Part shown: piece by piece, positions 53,031-61,269 of the stretch
Position numbering within the stretch: the stretch's first letter is position 1
Layout of the letters: each line of letters opens with the position of its first letter
Assembly: GCA_900317055.1 (NCBI GenBank)
Contig: ONFF01000002.1
Span: 62,001-126,000, forward strand
DNA: 64,000 nucleotides
Reading direction: 5' to 3'
From: an uncultured Bacteroidales bacterium
GTDB taxonomy: Bacteria > Bacteroidota > Bacteroidia > Bacteroidales > F082
Position numbers and translations under genes: made by a program
The notes under the pieces: model-generated
Database searches by the model: none
What the model saw: the letters and a program-made list of their open reading frames with translations, nothing else
Told to the model about the DNA's origin: nothing

Positions 53031-54675
53031 CCCAATCCTTGTATAGTTCACCAATCCATTTAGCTAATTCCAAAGGGGTCATCGATTGGACCATGAGCCT
53101 AGAAGGTACAGAAACCTCAATTTTTGCGAGGTGTTGCGTTTTCCCATTATCCATTTGCCAACCACCTCCACGCGCCAAAACCTCTGTCTTCAACATCTTC
53201 ATCCATAAAAACGAGCTTTCTTCTTCTATCGCCTTGACATGTTGGCTGTGTTCTTCTCTTTCAACCCTACAAGCCTCCTGATAATATCGATATTGAGCAT
53301 ACACTGGCGACAATTCTTTCAATTCCCTACGCTTTTGGATCAAAGCACCTCTGTTTTCAACATATTGTTTCAATTGTCTTGTTTCTTCGGTATCCAAGCC
53401 CAACTTGTCCATAGCCTGCGTGACGTGTCCCATATAGTTGTCGACGTATGGCATCATTTGTGTCAACAAAGCCAGTCTCACTCTTTCTGAAGGAGACAAA
53501 AAGAGCGGCAATATCTTAGGCAACCTCAAATCCGGGTTACCCAAATCTTGAAGCATAAACATAATGAAAAAAATCTGCTCTTCTTCACTCAAAGATAAGG
53601 GATCAAAACTTGAGTTTTCCACATGAAATTCATCCCACATTTTTCGGCCTGCAATCCTATATGCACCTTTGGGATGAAGGACAAAGAGCAAAACCATTTT
53701 GGCAAAAGACACGTCGTTTTTTCTTAACTGACGCAAACAATCATCCATAGACAATACCAAATCAGGTTCGTAAATATCGCTTATGATTTCTGCCATTTTC
53801 TCAAACAACTCGATACTAATATGTCTATAGCACAAGATTCCATCTAGTTTCTCGATGTCTTCTTGGGGATGCTCCAGATTGCCCAAGTTTAGCAAAACGC
53901 ATTCTTCCATAAAAGGAGTGAGCCGTTCTTGTCGGACAAACCAATTGCACAAGACATTAACCGACAGTGACGACTTGGCTTGAAGCAAATCTTTGATTCG
54001 ACCTTCACAACCCACCCTTCTCTCGTCATCAAGGCCAGAAAGTGCCTTTACGAAAAACGCCAATGCAACATTCCCGGCAAAGGATTCGAAAGACATGGCT
54101 ATGTCGTATGCTTTACAAATGGTATTGCTATCTAAACCTTCGGTGTAGACAAAGGCTTGAGCAAACAATTCCTTGTCTTTCTCGGGGGAAAAAAGATGGC
54201 AAGCTCGGTTGAAATCATTCATCATGAGACCCGACAGACAATCAGTCGATTTGTCGGGCATGGATTCCATCAATGACAAGCCTTCGTCAAAAAAGCATTT
54301 GCAATAAACACGAAATGAATTTGAAATGAGTAGTTCGACATCGTTCGTTTTCTTCGATTTCGACTGAAAAGAACTCACTATTCCGAGAAACCTATTTGCA
54401 TCCCAGTCTACACTTGGAATCAGCACCAGCAAACCGTTGACCCAATCCCACTTGTTCTTGCAAGATGAGAAAACCGTTGACTTAGCATTGTTTTCAAGGA
54501 TATATGATATGGCTACAGCAAAATAATACGGAACAAGCTGGTAACCTTCTTCCCTATCCCAAATCTTCCTTTCCTGTTTTTCCCAATCAACAGGTTGGGG
54601 CGAAAAAGAAAAATCGCCTTTTTCCGACCATTCGGAAAGAAGTGATTTCATTTGGGAAATTGAAGCTTGAATCAT
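53008..54675 (-). CDS. Large helical protein of the nuclease/beta-propeller operon
   Basis: A 555-residue protein, almost entirely alpha-helical by pattern, with HEAT-like amphipathic helices (SERVRLALLTQMMPYVDNYM, SVNVLCNWFVRQERLTPFME). A coiled-coil is likely at about 445-500 (LKQYVENRGALIQKRRELKE, EREEHSQHVKAIEEESS). No enzymatic motif is seen. It lies between the propeller-like gene (18 bp upstream) and the nuclease gene (23-bp overlap). It may be a scaffold or sensor. No family recognised. Confidence 0.6.
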   Translation of the reverse strand: MIQASISQMKSLLSEWSEKGDFSFSPQPVDWEKQERKIWDREEGYQLVPYYFAVAISYILENNAKSTVFSSCKNKWDWVNGLLVLIPSVDWDANRFLGIVSSFQSKSKKTNDVELLISNSFRVYCKCFFDEGLSLMESMPDKSTDCLSGLMMNDFNRACHLFSPEKDKELFAQAFVYTEGLDSNTICKAYDIAMSFESFAGNVALAFFVKALSGLDDERRVGCEGRIKDLLQAKSSLSVNVLCNWFVRQERLTPFMEECVLLNLGNLEHPQEDIEKLDGILCYRHISIELFEKMAEIISDIYEPDLVLSMDDCLRQLRKNDVSFAKMVLLFVLHPKGAYRIAGRKMWDEFHVENSSFDPLSLSEEEQIFFIMFMLQDLGNPDLRLPKILPLFLSPSERVRLALLTQMMPYVDNYMGHVTQAMDKLGLDTEETRQLKQYVENRGALIQKRRELKELSPVYAQYRYYQEACRVEREEHSQHVKAIEEESSFLWMKMLKTEVLARGGGWQMDNGKTQHLAKIEVSVPSRLMVQSMTPLELAKWIGELYKDWDVTEGNH

Positions 54676-54693
54676 TGCTTGTTGTTTTAACCA

Positions 54694-55959
54694 CTAGTAT
54701 GGCATAAGGTCAAAGTAGCCGGCGTCTTGGACGACATTCGATCCTCGATGACGGGGCTCCATATATTCTGTACCCATCACTTTTTGGGACTGGTCGATGA
54801 AATAATCATGGTTAAAAGAGTAAAACTCTATCCTGTCATCAAGAATAACATGCAAGTGGTTAAGATAATTCAATGACCGGGGATACACACGCCAACGCGT
54901 AATTTCACCTGGTATCCATGTTATTTTGCCATCACTTCTCATCACCAACAGGCCGTCTTCGTATTCAATAATATTACCAAAAATAGCGGCACCACCTTTT
55001 ATTATCATGGAATCGTGCTTGTTATTCTTCGTTTCAATCGTATGCATCCTATCGCCATCTTCTGCATTCCATTTATTGTACTTCATCACCTTAACTTTTT
55101 GGGAGGTCGCCATATATATCTTATCTTGAACCCCCCAACAGATTGTTCCATCTTTTGACTCTTCGTACCCATCAAACTCTCGTTCCTCTATTTCCCGATC
55201 ATAGTTTCTATAGGACTTTTCTTTCCCAAAATATTCATCTTTGTATTTTTCAAACTTAAACAGGGAAATGTATGACCCACCTTGTCGAGATGAGCTGAAT
55301 ATGCTTTCATAGATATAGTTGGAATACAAGGAAAACTTATCGGAAACCTTATAAAGATTGGGCTCCACTGTTTTTAAAGACAAGGATTTGACAGAATTAG
55401 ACAAGCTGTATTCCAAAAGACCGTCACTTCCTGCCGACAAGGCCATCTGGGGATAATCATTTGCCACTATCGAAAGAGCCTTTCCGTCCCAAACCTTAAC
55501 GGGCTTGGTACTAACCATGTATTTTGCGTTTATAGGTCTATGAGCAGTAGTCCTATAGAAACCTTCATCATTAGAATAATAAAGATTGCTATTATAGATT
55601 TCTGTATCTAATGGCAAACGCCCCGAAGGAGAATCTTGTTTTCCAATCAAGCAATAAGCCACATCATTTTCTGATGCAATATGTTTTATTCTGCTCGCTT
55701 TGATATATTTCTTGGAAAGCAACTCCTTAAACTCAATATCTTCAAATATTTGTTGTATGCTTTGTCGATATAAATATCTTCCGTCCTGAAATCCATAACG
55801 CAAAGGTAGCGCATCAACACCATTAACAATAAAAGAGTCAACAAGCCGATTCCAATCATAAACGCACAAATCCCCATCAAACGTCCATAGATAAAGACGT
55901 CCACGATAGATTTGGCAATCATAATAATTCCCGTAAAGGGTGATTTTCAGAGGTTGCAT
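54694..55959 (-). CDS. Beta-propeller-like protein of the nuclease operon
   Basis: A protein of 421 residues from ATG 55959. It is beta-rich with repeated short strands and aromatic turns that look like propeller blades: IYRGRLYLWTFDGDLCVYDW, DNDVAYCLIG-type, DGTICWGVQDKIYMATSQKV, YEDGLLVMRSDGKITWIPGE, HVILDDRIEFYSFNHDYF. No enzymatic motif is seen. Propeller proteins with helical partners and effectors appear in the MoxR-vWA-beta-propeller conflict systems described from genome mining; MoxR and vWA genes are absent here, so the link is only by analogy. The ATG at 55959 overlaps the stop of the small upstream gene by 13 bp; the longer frame to 56019 is rejected. Confidence 0.55.
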   Translation of the reverse strand: MQPLKITLYGNYYDCQIYRGRLYLWTFDGDLCVYDWNRLVDSFIVNGVDALPLRYGFQDGRYLYRQSIQQIFEDIEFKELLSKKYIKASRIKHIASENDVAYCLIGKQDSPSGRLPLDTEIYNSNLYYSNDEGFYRTTAHRPINAKYMVSTKPVKVWDGKALSIVANDYPQMALSAGSDGLLEYSLSNSVKSLSLKTVEPNLYKVSDKFSLYSNYIYESIFSSSRQGGSYISLFKFEKYKDEYFGKEKSYRNYDREIEEREFDGYEESKDGTICWGVQDKIYMATSQKVKVMKYNKWNAEDGDRMHTIETKNNKHDSMIIKGGAAIFGNIIEYEDGLLVMRSDGKITWIPGEITRWRVYPRSLNYLNHLHVILDDRIEFYSFNHDYFIDQSQKVMGTEYMEPRHRGSNVVQDAGYFDLMPY

Positions 55960-56378
55960 GACAAACAGCGTTGAATTTTCGACATTTTGGCTTTGTTGAT
56001 AGTACCTGTTGATACCCATTTCTTTAAAATCGTTTCAGGCGGGACATCATAACTATTGGCCATATAATTGCAAGGGTATCCATGCCATTGTTCTGCATTC
56101 GGGTCGCTCTTGAACCTGGCAATTTTCAAATCCTCGCCATTAACCCCCTCCCCAATAACCACAAATTTTAAATTAGCATCAAGCATGTATCCCCAAGCGT
56201 CATCCTCTTCAATCCACCCATTCTGAATCGAATAACAGAAACAGCCAAATTCTTCTTTTGGTTTAATCACCCAAATGCTTTTATGAGGATTCCCAAACTT
56301 CCGATGTGCTGGCGAAATCAGGTATACAAAACGAACAATTGCCCCATTATCATCTAATTCCAAAAGGTATTGTTTCAT
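55947..56378 (-). CDS. Small 143-residue first gene of the nuclease operon
   Basis: From ATG 56378 a 143-residue protein with a beta-rich first part (KQYLLELDDNGAIVRFVYLI, SIWVIKPKEEFGCFCYSIQN) and a helical end with cysteines (KMSKIQRCLSCNL). No family recognised. It overlaps the propeller-like gene by 13 bp and opens a tightly packed four-gene operon. The reading frame continues upstream to 56570, but that part encodes the tail of an acetyltransferase stump and is a chance fusion, not part of this protein. It might be a regulator or an antitoxin-like partner; this is only inference from size and position. Confidence 0.6.
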   Translation of the reverse strand: MKQYLLELDDNGAIVRFVYLISPAHRKFGNPHKSIWVIKPKEEFGCFCYSIQNGWIEEDDAWGYMLDANLKFVVIGEGVNGEDLKIARFKSDPNAEQWHGYPCNYMANSYDVPPETILKKWVSTGTINKAKMSKIQRCLSCNL

Positions 56379-56626
56379 ATTGAAATGAAAGAGAAAGAAA
56401 TATTTATTTGTAACTATGATAACTTTAGACGAGCACAGGCCAGAAGAAAAGTAAGCAATGGAAAAAGACAATGCGGTCAAAGAGGATTTTAAAATCAAGT
56501 TTTTTCTTTTTAAATCTAACTGTTTTTTGATTTTAGCAGGAACTCCAGCAACCATTACATTATCTGGCACATTCTTGTGACCACAGCACCTGCACCAATA
56601 ATGGCATATTCACCAATGGACAACTG
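56379..56626 (-). pseudogene. Frameshifted 3' stump of a serine-acetyltransferase-like (hexapeptide) gene
   Basis: The minus strand encodes LSIGEYAIIGAGAVVT (about 56626-56580), then a missing base shifts the frame, after which VPDNVMVAGVPAKIKKQ (about 56570-56520) completes the left-handed beta-helix end of a serine O-acetyltransferase-like enzyme. The frame then runs on without stop into non-homologous sequence and on through the next gene. At its high-coordinate end it is joined to ATP-grasp stump A4. Bases 56379-56470 are the likely promoter region of the nuclease operon, though no clear -7 box was found. Confidence 0.75.
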
Positions 56627-56883
56627 ATACCTAGCCTTGGGCAAATTCACCCCCGCCTTATAACTGAATGGGAAACCGCCGCCAAAACGGGGATTCAATT
56701 GATGGGATAATAAGCATAAGCTTGTCGTAAGAATAAGCTTTTTGAGAGCCTTTCAGTAAAAGAACCAAATACCGCTTTACATGCTTTACTGTATTTGCCC
56801 TACTCGCTCCAAAACAAGCAGCCGCCCGATTTGGACATGCCGCTTAAGCATTATGTCAGATTTGCTGCCAAAAAGAAAAACTG
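56627..56883 (-). pseudogene. ATP-grasp stump A4 and element B next to the intact ATP-grasp gene
   Basis: Bases about 56632-56710 encode the FGGG...SYKAGVNLPKA piece of the same ATP-grasp stump as A1-A3, but the 50 or so C-terminal codons are missing, replaced by the acetyltransferase stump. To the right lies AGCCGCCCGATTTGGACATG running into AGCATTATGTCAGATTTGCT (56811-56869), the B-element, which ends 15 bp before the stop of the intact ATP-grasp gene. Confidence 0.6.
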
Positions 56884-57978
56884 TTAAACATCATACGTGT
56901 TTGCTTTTTCAAACACCTCCTCACTTTCCAACACTATCGGCTCCACATCCACATCCCTTAAGAAGATATAAGGCTTATCATAATGGTGGAACTGATCGCG
57001 GACAATTCTATCGGCATTACCGTCTTCCATGATGGTCATCGTGTCGCTGATAAGGTCAAAGCCCACGCGAGCCATCACACCTGTGTAAGCCATGTGGCGA
57101 ATATTAACCTCAGTCACTTTCAATGCACCATTTTTATCTTCTTTCAGGTCGAAACTCAAAATTCCATGTGCAGGCACTTGAAGTTTTTTACACAAGAATT
57201 TGATGCAGTCATCACAAAACTTGTTGATCCTGTCCTCGTTTAGAAAACGCGCAAAGTGAGTGTTGCCCGTAACACGGCTTGGAGCAACATTAGCCATTAC
57301 ATATTCAGCACACTCCAATGCGGCACCCTTCACGTATTCGTTATTGTAATACAGCATCTGATTGGCCAAATGGCGGCCAGTGAGGAACTCGCTGACAGTA
57401 AACTCCGGTATCTTACTATTTATGAAGAGCCATGATTTGTAACTATCCAAATTGTCAAGCTTTAAAGACCCAAGTCCCCCCGTGCCCTCGGTAGCACGAA
57501 TCCAACAGGGAAAACCTATTTCCTTTTCCACCTCTTCGAAACGAGGATTATTCTGCGTCACCTTGATGGTCTTGGGGATAAAGTCGGTACTTTCAAGCAG
57601 CGAAGCCATAATGGCCTTGTCGCGCAGCGACTCTGACAATTTCTTGCACCCCATAAAGACCTCACAAGGAAACTTGCCGTGTTTCTCATAATAGTCACCC
57701 CATTCCACAACCTCGGCTTCAGGCTGTACGAAAGCATAATCAATATGCTTCTCTTCAACCAGTTTTTCTATAAAAGGGAAATATCGAGGATTGTCACTGC
57801 GTGGACAAACGAAATACTCATCCACAAGCTTTTTACCATTGGTGTACATAAAAAACCCCATCGCCTTCTTGTCTGCATCGATGCCGATGACATGATATTG
57901 TGGATATTTCTCACGAATGATGGTAGCTATGCTACGGGGTGTCAGTCCACCAATGCCTGTAATAAGTAAAGTCTTCAT
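56884..57978 (-). CDS. ATP-grasp enzyme, carbamoyl-phosphate-synthase-like, of the capsule operon
   Basis: A 364-residue protein: an N-terminal Rossmann-like pre-ATP-grasp fold (LLITGIGGLTPRSIATIIRE, HVIGIDADKKAMGFF), then the ATP-grasp domain with FPCWIRATEGTGGLGSLK (P-loop-like), FTVSEFLTGRH and a late LKVTEVNIRH (metal-binding E/N). These enzymes couple an acid to an amine or similar nucleophile using ATP; within capsule loci they are thought to add amino acids or other groups to sugars. It precedes a GNAT gene by 23 bp. The gene is the last before the repeat island. Confidence 0.8.
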   Translation of the reverse strand: MKTLLITGIGGLTPRSIATIIREKYPQYHVIGIDADKKAMGFFMYTNGKKLVDEYFVCPRSDNPRYFPFIEKLVEEKHIDYAFVQPEAEVVEWGDYYEKHGKFPCEVFMGCKKLSESLRDKAIMASLLESTDFIPKTIKVTQNNPRFEEVEKEIGFPCWIRATEGTGGLGSLKLDNLDSYKSWLFINSKIPEFTVSEFLTGRHLANQMLYYNNEYVKGAALECAEYVMANVAPSRVTGNTHFARFLNEDRINKFCDDCIKFLCKKLQVPAHGILSFDLKEDKNGALKVTEVNIRHMAYTGVMARVGFDLISDTMTIMEDGNADRIVRDQFHHYDKPYIFLRDVDVEPIVLESEEVFEKANTYDV

Positions 57979-58001
57979 ATATGGTGTTATTTTTTATTTC
58001 T

Positions 58002-58490
58002 TTATAGTTTGCAATTCATTTTACAACGTCCGTTTTCCCCTTCTTCAATGGTAATAAAACCGTGTCGAGAATAGAGGTTATAAGCTGAAACTTGCTGTTT
58101 GGATACAAACAAGTCGATACTCTCAAAATGGCGTTTCCTGGCATAGCTTTTCACAGCATCAAGCAACGGTAATGAAAGCTTTTGTCCACGATATTCATGC
58201 TTTGTATGAGCAAGGGTAATAAAACCTTTCTTCGTTTCAGGTTGGTAGAAATAGGAGCAAATTAAGCCCGCAATTTCCCTATTCTTGAACACAATGAATG
58301 TTGTCGAAAGGTCGCTCAACCTCTGACTGAATGCCTCCATATCCACACGTGCTGACAGAGGCACATAAAAGTCGTTATCGTATTGTAACACATAATCTTT
58401 GATGAACGCTTTCTGTGGATGACCAGCCACCACCTCAATGCCCGCTCCACAGTCAAAACGCTCGTCAATATCTCTGAAATACCTCTCCAT
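58002..58490 (-). CDS. GNAT-family N-acetyltransferase
   Basis: A 162-residue protein with the GNAT core: strand FIVFKNREIAGLICSYFY, then LAHTKHEYRGQKLSLPLL, in which RGQKLS fits the acetyl-CoA-binding Q/RxxGxG/A motif in weakened form, and SIDLFVSKQQVSAYNLYSRH with GFITIEE. It probably acylates an amino-sugar or an amino acid attached to the polysaccharide, given that it lies 3 bp after the phosphoglycosyltransferase gene and 23 bp before the ATP-grasp gene. The substrate is not known. Confidence 0.8.
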   Translation of the reverse strand: MERYFRDIDERFDCGAGIEVVAGHPQKAFIKDYVLQYDNDFYVPLSARVDMEAFSQRLSDLSTTFIVFKNREIAGLICSYFYQPETKKGFITLAHTKHEYRGQKLSLPLLDAVKSYARKRHFESIDLFVSKQQVSAYNLYSRHGFITIEEGENGRCKMNCKL

Positions 58491-58493
58491 GTT

Positions 58494-59117
58494 TTATCTT
58501 TGCGGTTGGCGTTGCTGACTCAGTTTGCTGGTTTTTTGGTCTCCAGTGATGACTTGGACGTCCTTACGTGCCAACACATTGTAAATCGTGCGGAAAAACA
58601 CACTCAAATCCATCCCAAAGGTCAAATGTTCCACATAATAGGCATCCATCTCCAGACGTTCATCCCAAGAGAGGTTGTTGCGGCCATGCGTTTGCGTGTA
58701 ACCTGTAATACCCGGTCGAACCGTATGGCGCAGTCTTTCACGATCTTTGTAATAAGGGAGATACTCCACCAACAACGGCCTAGGCCCTATCAGTGCCATA
58801 TCACCTTTCAGCACGTTGATAATCTGCGGCAGCTCATCAATAGAAGTTGCTCTGACAAATTGTCCAACTTTTGTAAGTCGTTGTGCATCTGGCAGCAAGT
58901 TGCCTTCAGCATCACGCTCATCAGTCATCGACTTAAATTTAATGACCTTGAAAATCTTTTCATCCTTACCAGGACGTTCCTGGAAGAAGAAAGCACCCGC
59001 ACCCTTGTTGGCAAAGTGCAGCCAAAGAGCAATGATGGCTAACAACCACCAGATGAGCAACAAGGCTAGTAATGCCAAAGTAAAATCAAAGACTCTTTTT
59101 AAAAAATGAGTGTACAT
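58494..59117 (-). CDS. Monotopic phosphoglycosyltransferase (sugar-phosphate transferase)
   Basis: A 207-residue enzyme that transfers a sugar phosphate from a nucleotide-sugar to undecaprenyl phosphate, the first membrane step of polysaccharide unit assembly. It has one N-terminal hydrophobic re-entrant segment (LALLALLLIWWLLAIIALWL), the FFQERPGKDEKIFKVIKFKS block, the catalytic SIDELPQIINVLKGDMALIG (Asp-Glu pair) and RPGITGYTQTHGRN. It is of the short PglC/WcaJ-C-terminal class. It is a distinct gene from the WcaJ-like stumps S1 and S2, whose sequences (ARPDMPGYADKL) differ. It is flanked by closely packed genes (3 and 1 bp). Confidence 0.9.
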   Translation of the reverse strand: MYTHFLKRVFDFTLALLALLLIWWLLAIIALWLHFANKGAGAFFFQERPGKDEKIFKVIKFKSMTDERDAEGNLLPDAQRLTKVGQFVRATSIDELPQIINVLKGDMALIGPRPLLVEYLPYYKDRERLRHTVRPGITGYTQTHGRNNLSWDERLEMDAYYVEHLTFGMDLSVFFRTIYNVLARKDVQVITGDQKTSKLSQQRQPQR

Positions 59118-59118
59118 A

Positions 59119-60114
59119 TTACAAGTATTTTTCCAGCATTTTCTTCATACCTTTACCTGCTGGCATTTGCCATACCCTAGCTCCCCAATCATGGTTTCCT
59201 TCAATCAAAAGAGGACCATCTTGTTTGATGGCGACATCCCATCCAACAGATCTGTTGTCAGAGTATTTTGAAGCAGCTTTGATGCACATTGCTTTAACTT
59301 TTTCCCAATGGGGGACTTCAAATCCCACCAAAGTAATTCCCGAAACTGGATGTACATCACAAAGCGGTTGTGTAATGTCAAAGGCATAACCTTTTGAATC
59401 TAGTTTTCCTGTTTCAACATCAATTTTACAAGTAATACCCCCAGAAGATAAATTATCCGTATTCTTTAAAATGCCCATTCTCAAACTTGCCCCAACGATA
59501 TCGACAGAACCATCATTTTTCAATTGCGTGATAAAACGCACCGTATTCAAGCTGTTGGGTGATAGTCTTTGAAGATCTTCATGCTGTTGAACAAAATCCT
59601 CCATGATATCATAATGATGAACAACCGCATCATCTTTAATCATTTGTGCAGTAGTCTCTTTTTCCGTGAGATTGATGATTTTGACATTTTTTCCTCCACC
59701 ACCCAAAGAGCTTTTCAAAACGACCTTTTCGCGACAATCAATAAAAGTGGAAATCTCCTCAATCGTTCCAACTATCGGATTCATCATATCACGATGCATG
59801 AACTCGGCAAAAGCTTTGTCAAATTGGTTTTTATCGGACAACATTTTCCGTTTCTCTGGAGGGTTCATCTTTTTTTGGTATTTGTACATGAACCCCATAG
59901 AGGCGTATTCGGCACGAAGATTCTTTGACTTGTTATAAAACCCATAATAATAGTATTCGTGGAACGAAATGCCGTATCTTAAAGCGCACCATACAACATC
60001 CCAAAACAAATGCCATTTGCTTATGCCATACTGCTTTGAGACAAAATCACGGTGTTTTTTAAGCCGTTCCCAATCGGTCTTTTTGATAAAGTAGAAGAAA
60101 TAAACAATGTTCAT
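59119..60114 (-). CDS. Sugar-transfer-associated ATP-grasp protein
   Basis: A 331-residue protein of the ATPgrasp_ST type often found in capsule and teichuronic-acid loci. ATP-grasp features: EKVVLKSSLGGGGKNVKI (nucleotide loop, about residue 130), IMEDFVQQH, LNTVRFITQLKNDGS, and WDVAIKQDGPLLIEGNHDWG near the end (metal-binding E/N). The reaction is not known for most members; ATP-dependent ligation of a small acid to the glycan is plausible. The N-terminal region (DWERLKKHRDFVSKQYG) is helical, as in the family. Confidence 0.8.
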   Translation of the reverse strand: MNIVYFFYFIKKTDWERLKKHRDFVSKQYGISKWHLFWDVVWCALRYGISFHEYYYYGFYNKSKNLRAEYASMGFMYKYQKKMNPPEKRKMLSDKNQFDKAFAEFMHRDMMNPIVGTIEEISTFIDCREKVVLKSSLGGGGKNVKIINLTEKETTAQMIKDDAVVHHYDIMEDFVQQHEDLQRLSPNSLNTVRFITQLKNDGSVDIVGASLRMGILKNTDNLSSGGITCKIDVETGKLDSKGYAFDITQPLCDVHPVSGITLVGFEVPHWEKVKAMCIKAASKYSDNRSVGWDVAIKQDGPLLIEGNHDWGARVWQMPAGKGMKKMLEKYL

Positions 60115-60142
60115 TGTAACTTACAGTAAGATAGTTTACTAT

Positions 60143-61267
60143 TTAGAAAAGTTCATCAGCCATTTGCGAACTGTTCATAAACTCAACATCCGGCCACTTC
60201 TTTATAATTTCTTGTAATATTGCTTTTAGCTGTTTCAAACTTTCATCCCTATGTGTTTTTTCAATACCTCCTGTAAAGTTGACACGGTGTGTGCTAATGA
60301 TTGCTGGGGCATGCATCTTAAAAGCAACATCAACATTGTCCAGACAAATTTTTACAGCATTATTGTTTCTAGCACAACTGTTATGATAAGGCTCAAAAAC
60401 ACAATTTCTCACAATATAAGTCATGTTATACTTATCCCTTTTTCCATTATAATAGGAATGCTTTTCAAACGCTCCGTTTCCCAAAGGACTTGACATGTGT
60501 CGACCTGCGTCTATATAACGGATTCCACAATCATACAAAGTTGGATTCAGTGAGAGGGAATGGGGACCGTTTCCTGGTGTAAATTGTTTTGGATAATACC
60601 CTAATTTGTCTTTGAAAATACCGCATCCCGCTTTGATATAGTCTTTAAGAGGTTCGTTATCTTCCGGTTTTTCAATATTAAATACAGACGAAGCAAAAGG
60701 TATCTGTTCCTCCCCAGGCAACGCAGAAAGGCAAACACTTTCGTTGTCAAAAGCCAAAAGTGTGGATTTATTCCCTTGCTGTAACGCCCTCATGAAACGT
60801 CTGACGCAAATGTGTTCGGTCCCATGGTATTCGGGATGAAAAATATCTTCTGAGACACCTTGCTTCCATAACTCATAAGCCCCGTCATAGGCCGGTCCTA
60901 AACGCTTGAATGTATCTACAATAGTCTCCCTATAATATTGCGTAAATCCGGATTCGCGGATTCTTTCAAAATCAGGATTTGCAACATTGGCAAAAGGAGT
61001 AACACACGCAAAATGACCATTTTTATCCTTAACAGAAGTCAGAACATCGAACATCATTTGCAAATCCTCGGTCGTACACAGGGTGTCAAAACAAAAATAA
61101 CGATTGTTGTCAAGTGGCAATCCTGCCTGAATCATCTTATTTCGTGCTTCAGCATTTTTCACCCTTATGCTGCCATAATCGTCAATATGAATGACAACGA
61201 TTTTTCTATTCGTTTTTTTGCCAACAAGATTTTTAAGGTACAATTTGGCTTTGTATGACAGTTCCAT
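60143..61267 (-). CDS. Polysaccharide-deacetylase-like protein
   Basis: A 374-residue protein with a distorted TIM-barrel start, KIVVIHIDDYGSIRV, where HIDDYG fits the metal-binding DD motif of carbohydrate deacetylases, a later FTPGNGPHSLSLNPTL and histidines near the end (ISTHRVNFTGG). Such proteins remove acetyl groups from amino sugars. The lengths and motifs are not of the classic NodB type, so a different hydrolase of the same fold is possible. The gene is 2 bp from the GT4 gene upstream and 28 bp from the ATP-grasp gene. Confidence 0.65.
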   Translation of the reverse strand: MELSYKAKLYLKNLVGKKTNRKIVVIHIDDYGSIRVKNAEARNKMIQAGLPLDNNRYFCFDTLCTTEDLQMMFDVLTSVKDKNGHFACVTPFANVANPDFERIRESGFTQYYRETIVDTFKRLGPAYDGAYELWKQGVSEDIFHPEYHGTEHICVRRFMRALQQGNKSTLLAFDNESVCLSALPGEEQIPFASSVFNIEKPEDNEPLKDYIKAGCGIFKDKLGYYPKQFTPGNGPHSLSLNPTLYDCGIRYIDAGRHMSSPLGNGAFEKHSYYNGKRDKYNMTYIVRNCVFEPYHNSCARNNNAVKICLDNVDVAFKMHAPAIISTHRVNFTGGIEKTHRDESLKQLKAILQEIIKKWPDVEFMNSSQMADELF

Positions 61268-61269
61268 AT

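Noticed and set aside
51360..56378. Complete MoxR-vWA-beta-propeller ternary system
   Set aside because: No MoxR AAA+ ATPase or vWA domain gene is present next to the operon.
55947..56570. 207-residue gene reading through the acetyltransferase tail
   Set aside because: The first about 20 residues are a hexapeptide-acetyltransferase end after a frameshift; the real start is ATG 56378.
30505..56883. Classical genomic island, integrative element or transposon
   Set aside because: No integrase, relaxase, transposase, tRNA target or terminal inverted repeats were recognised; repeats fit recombination scars better.
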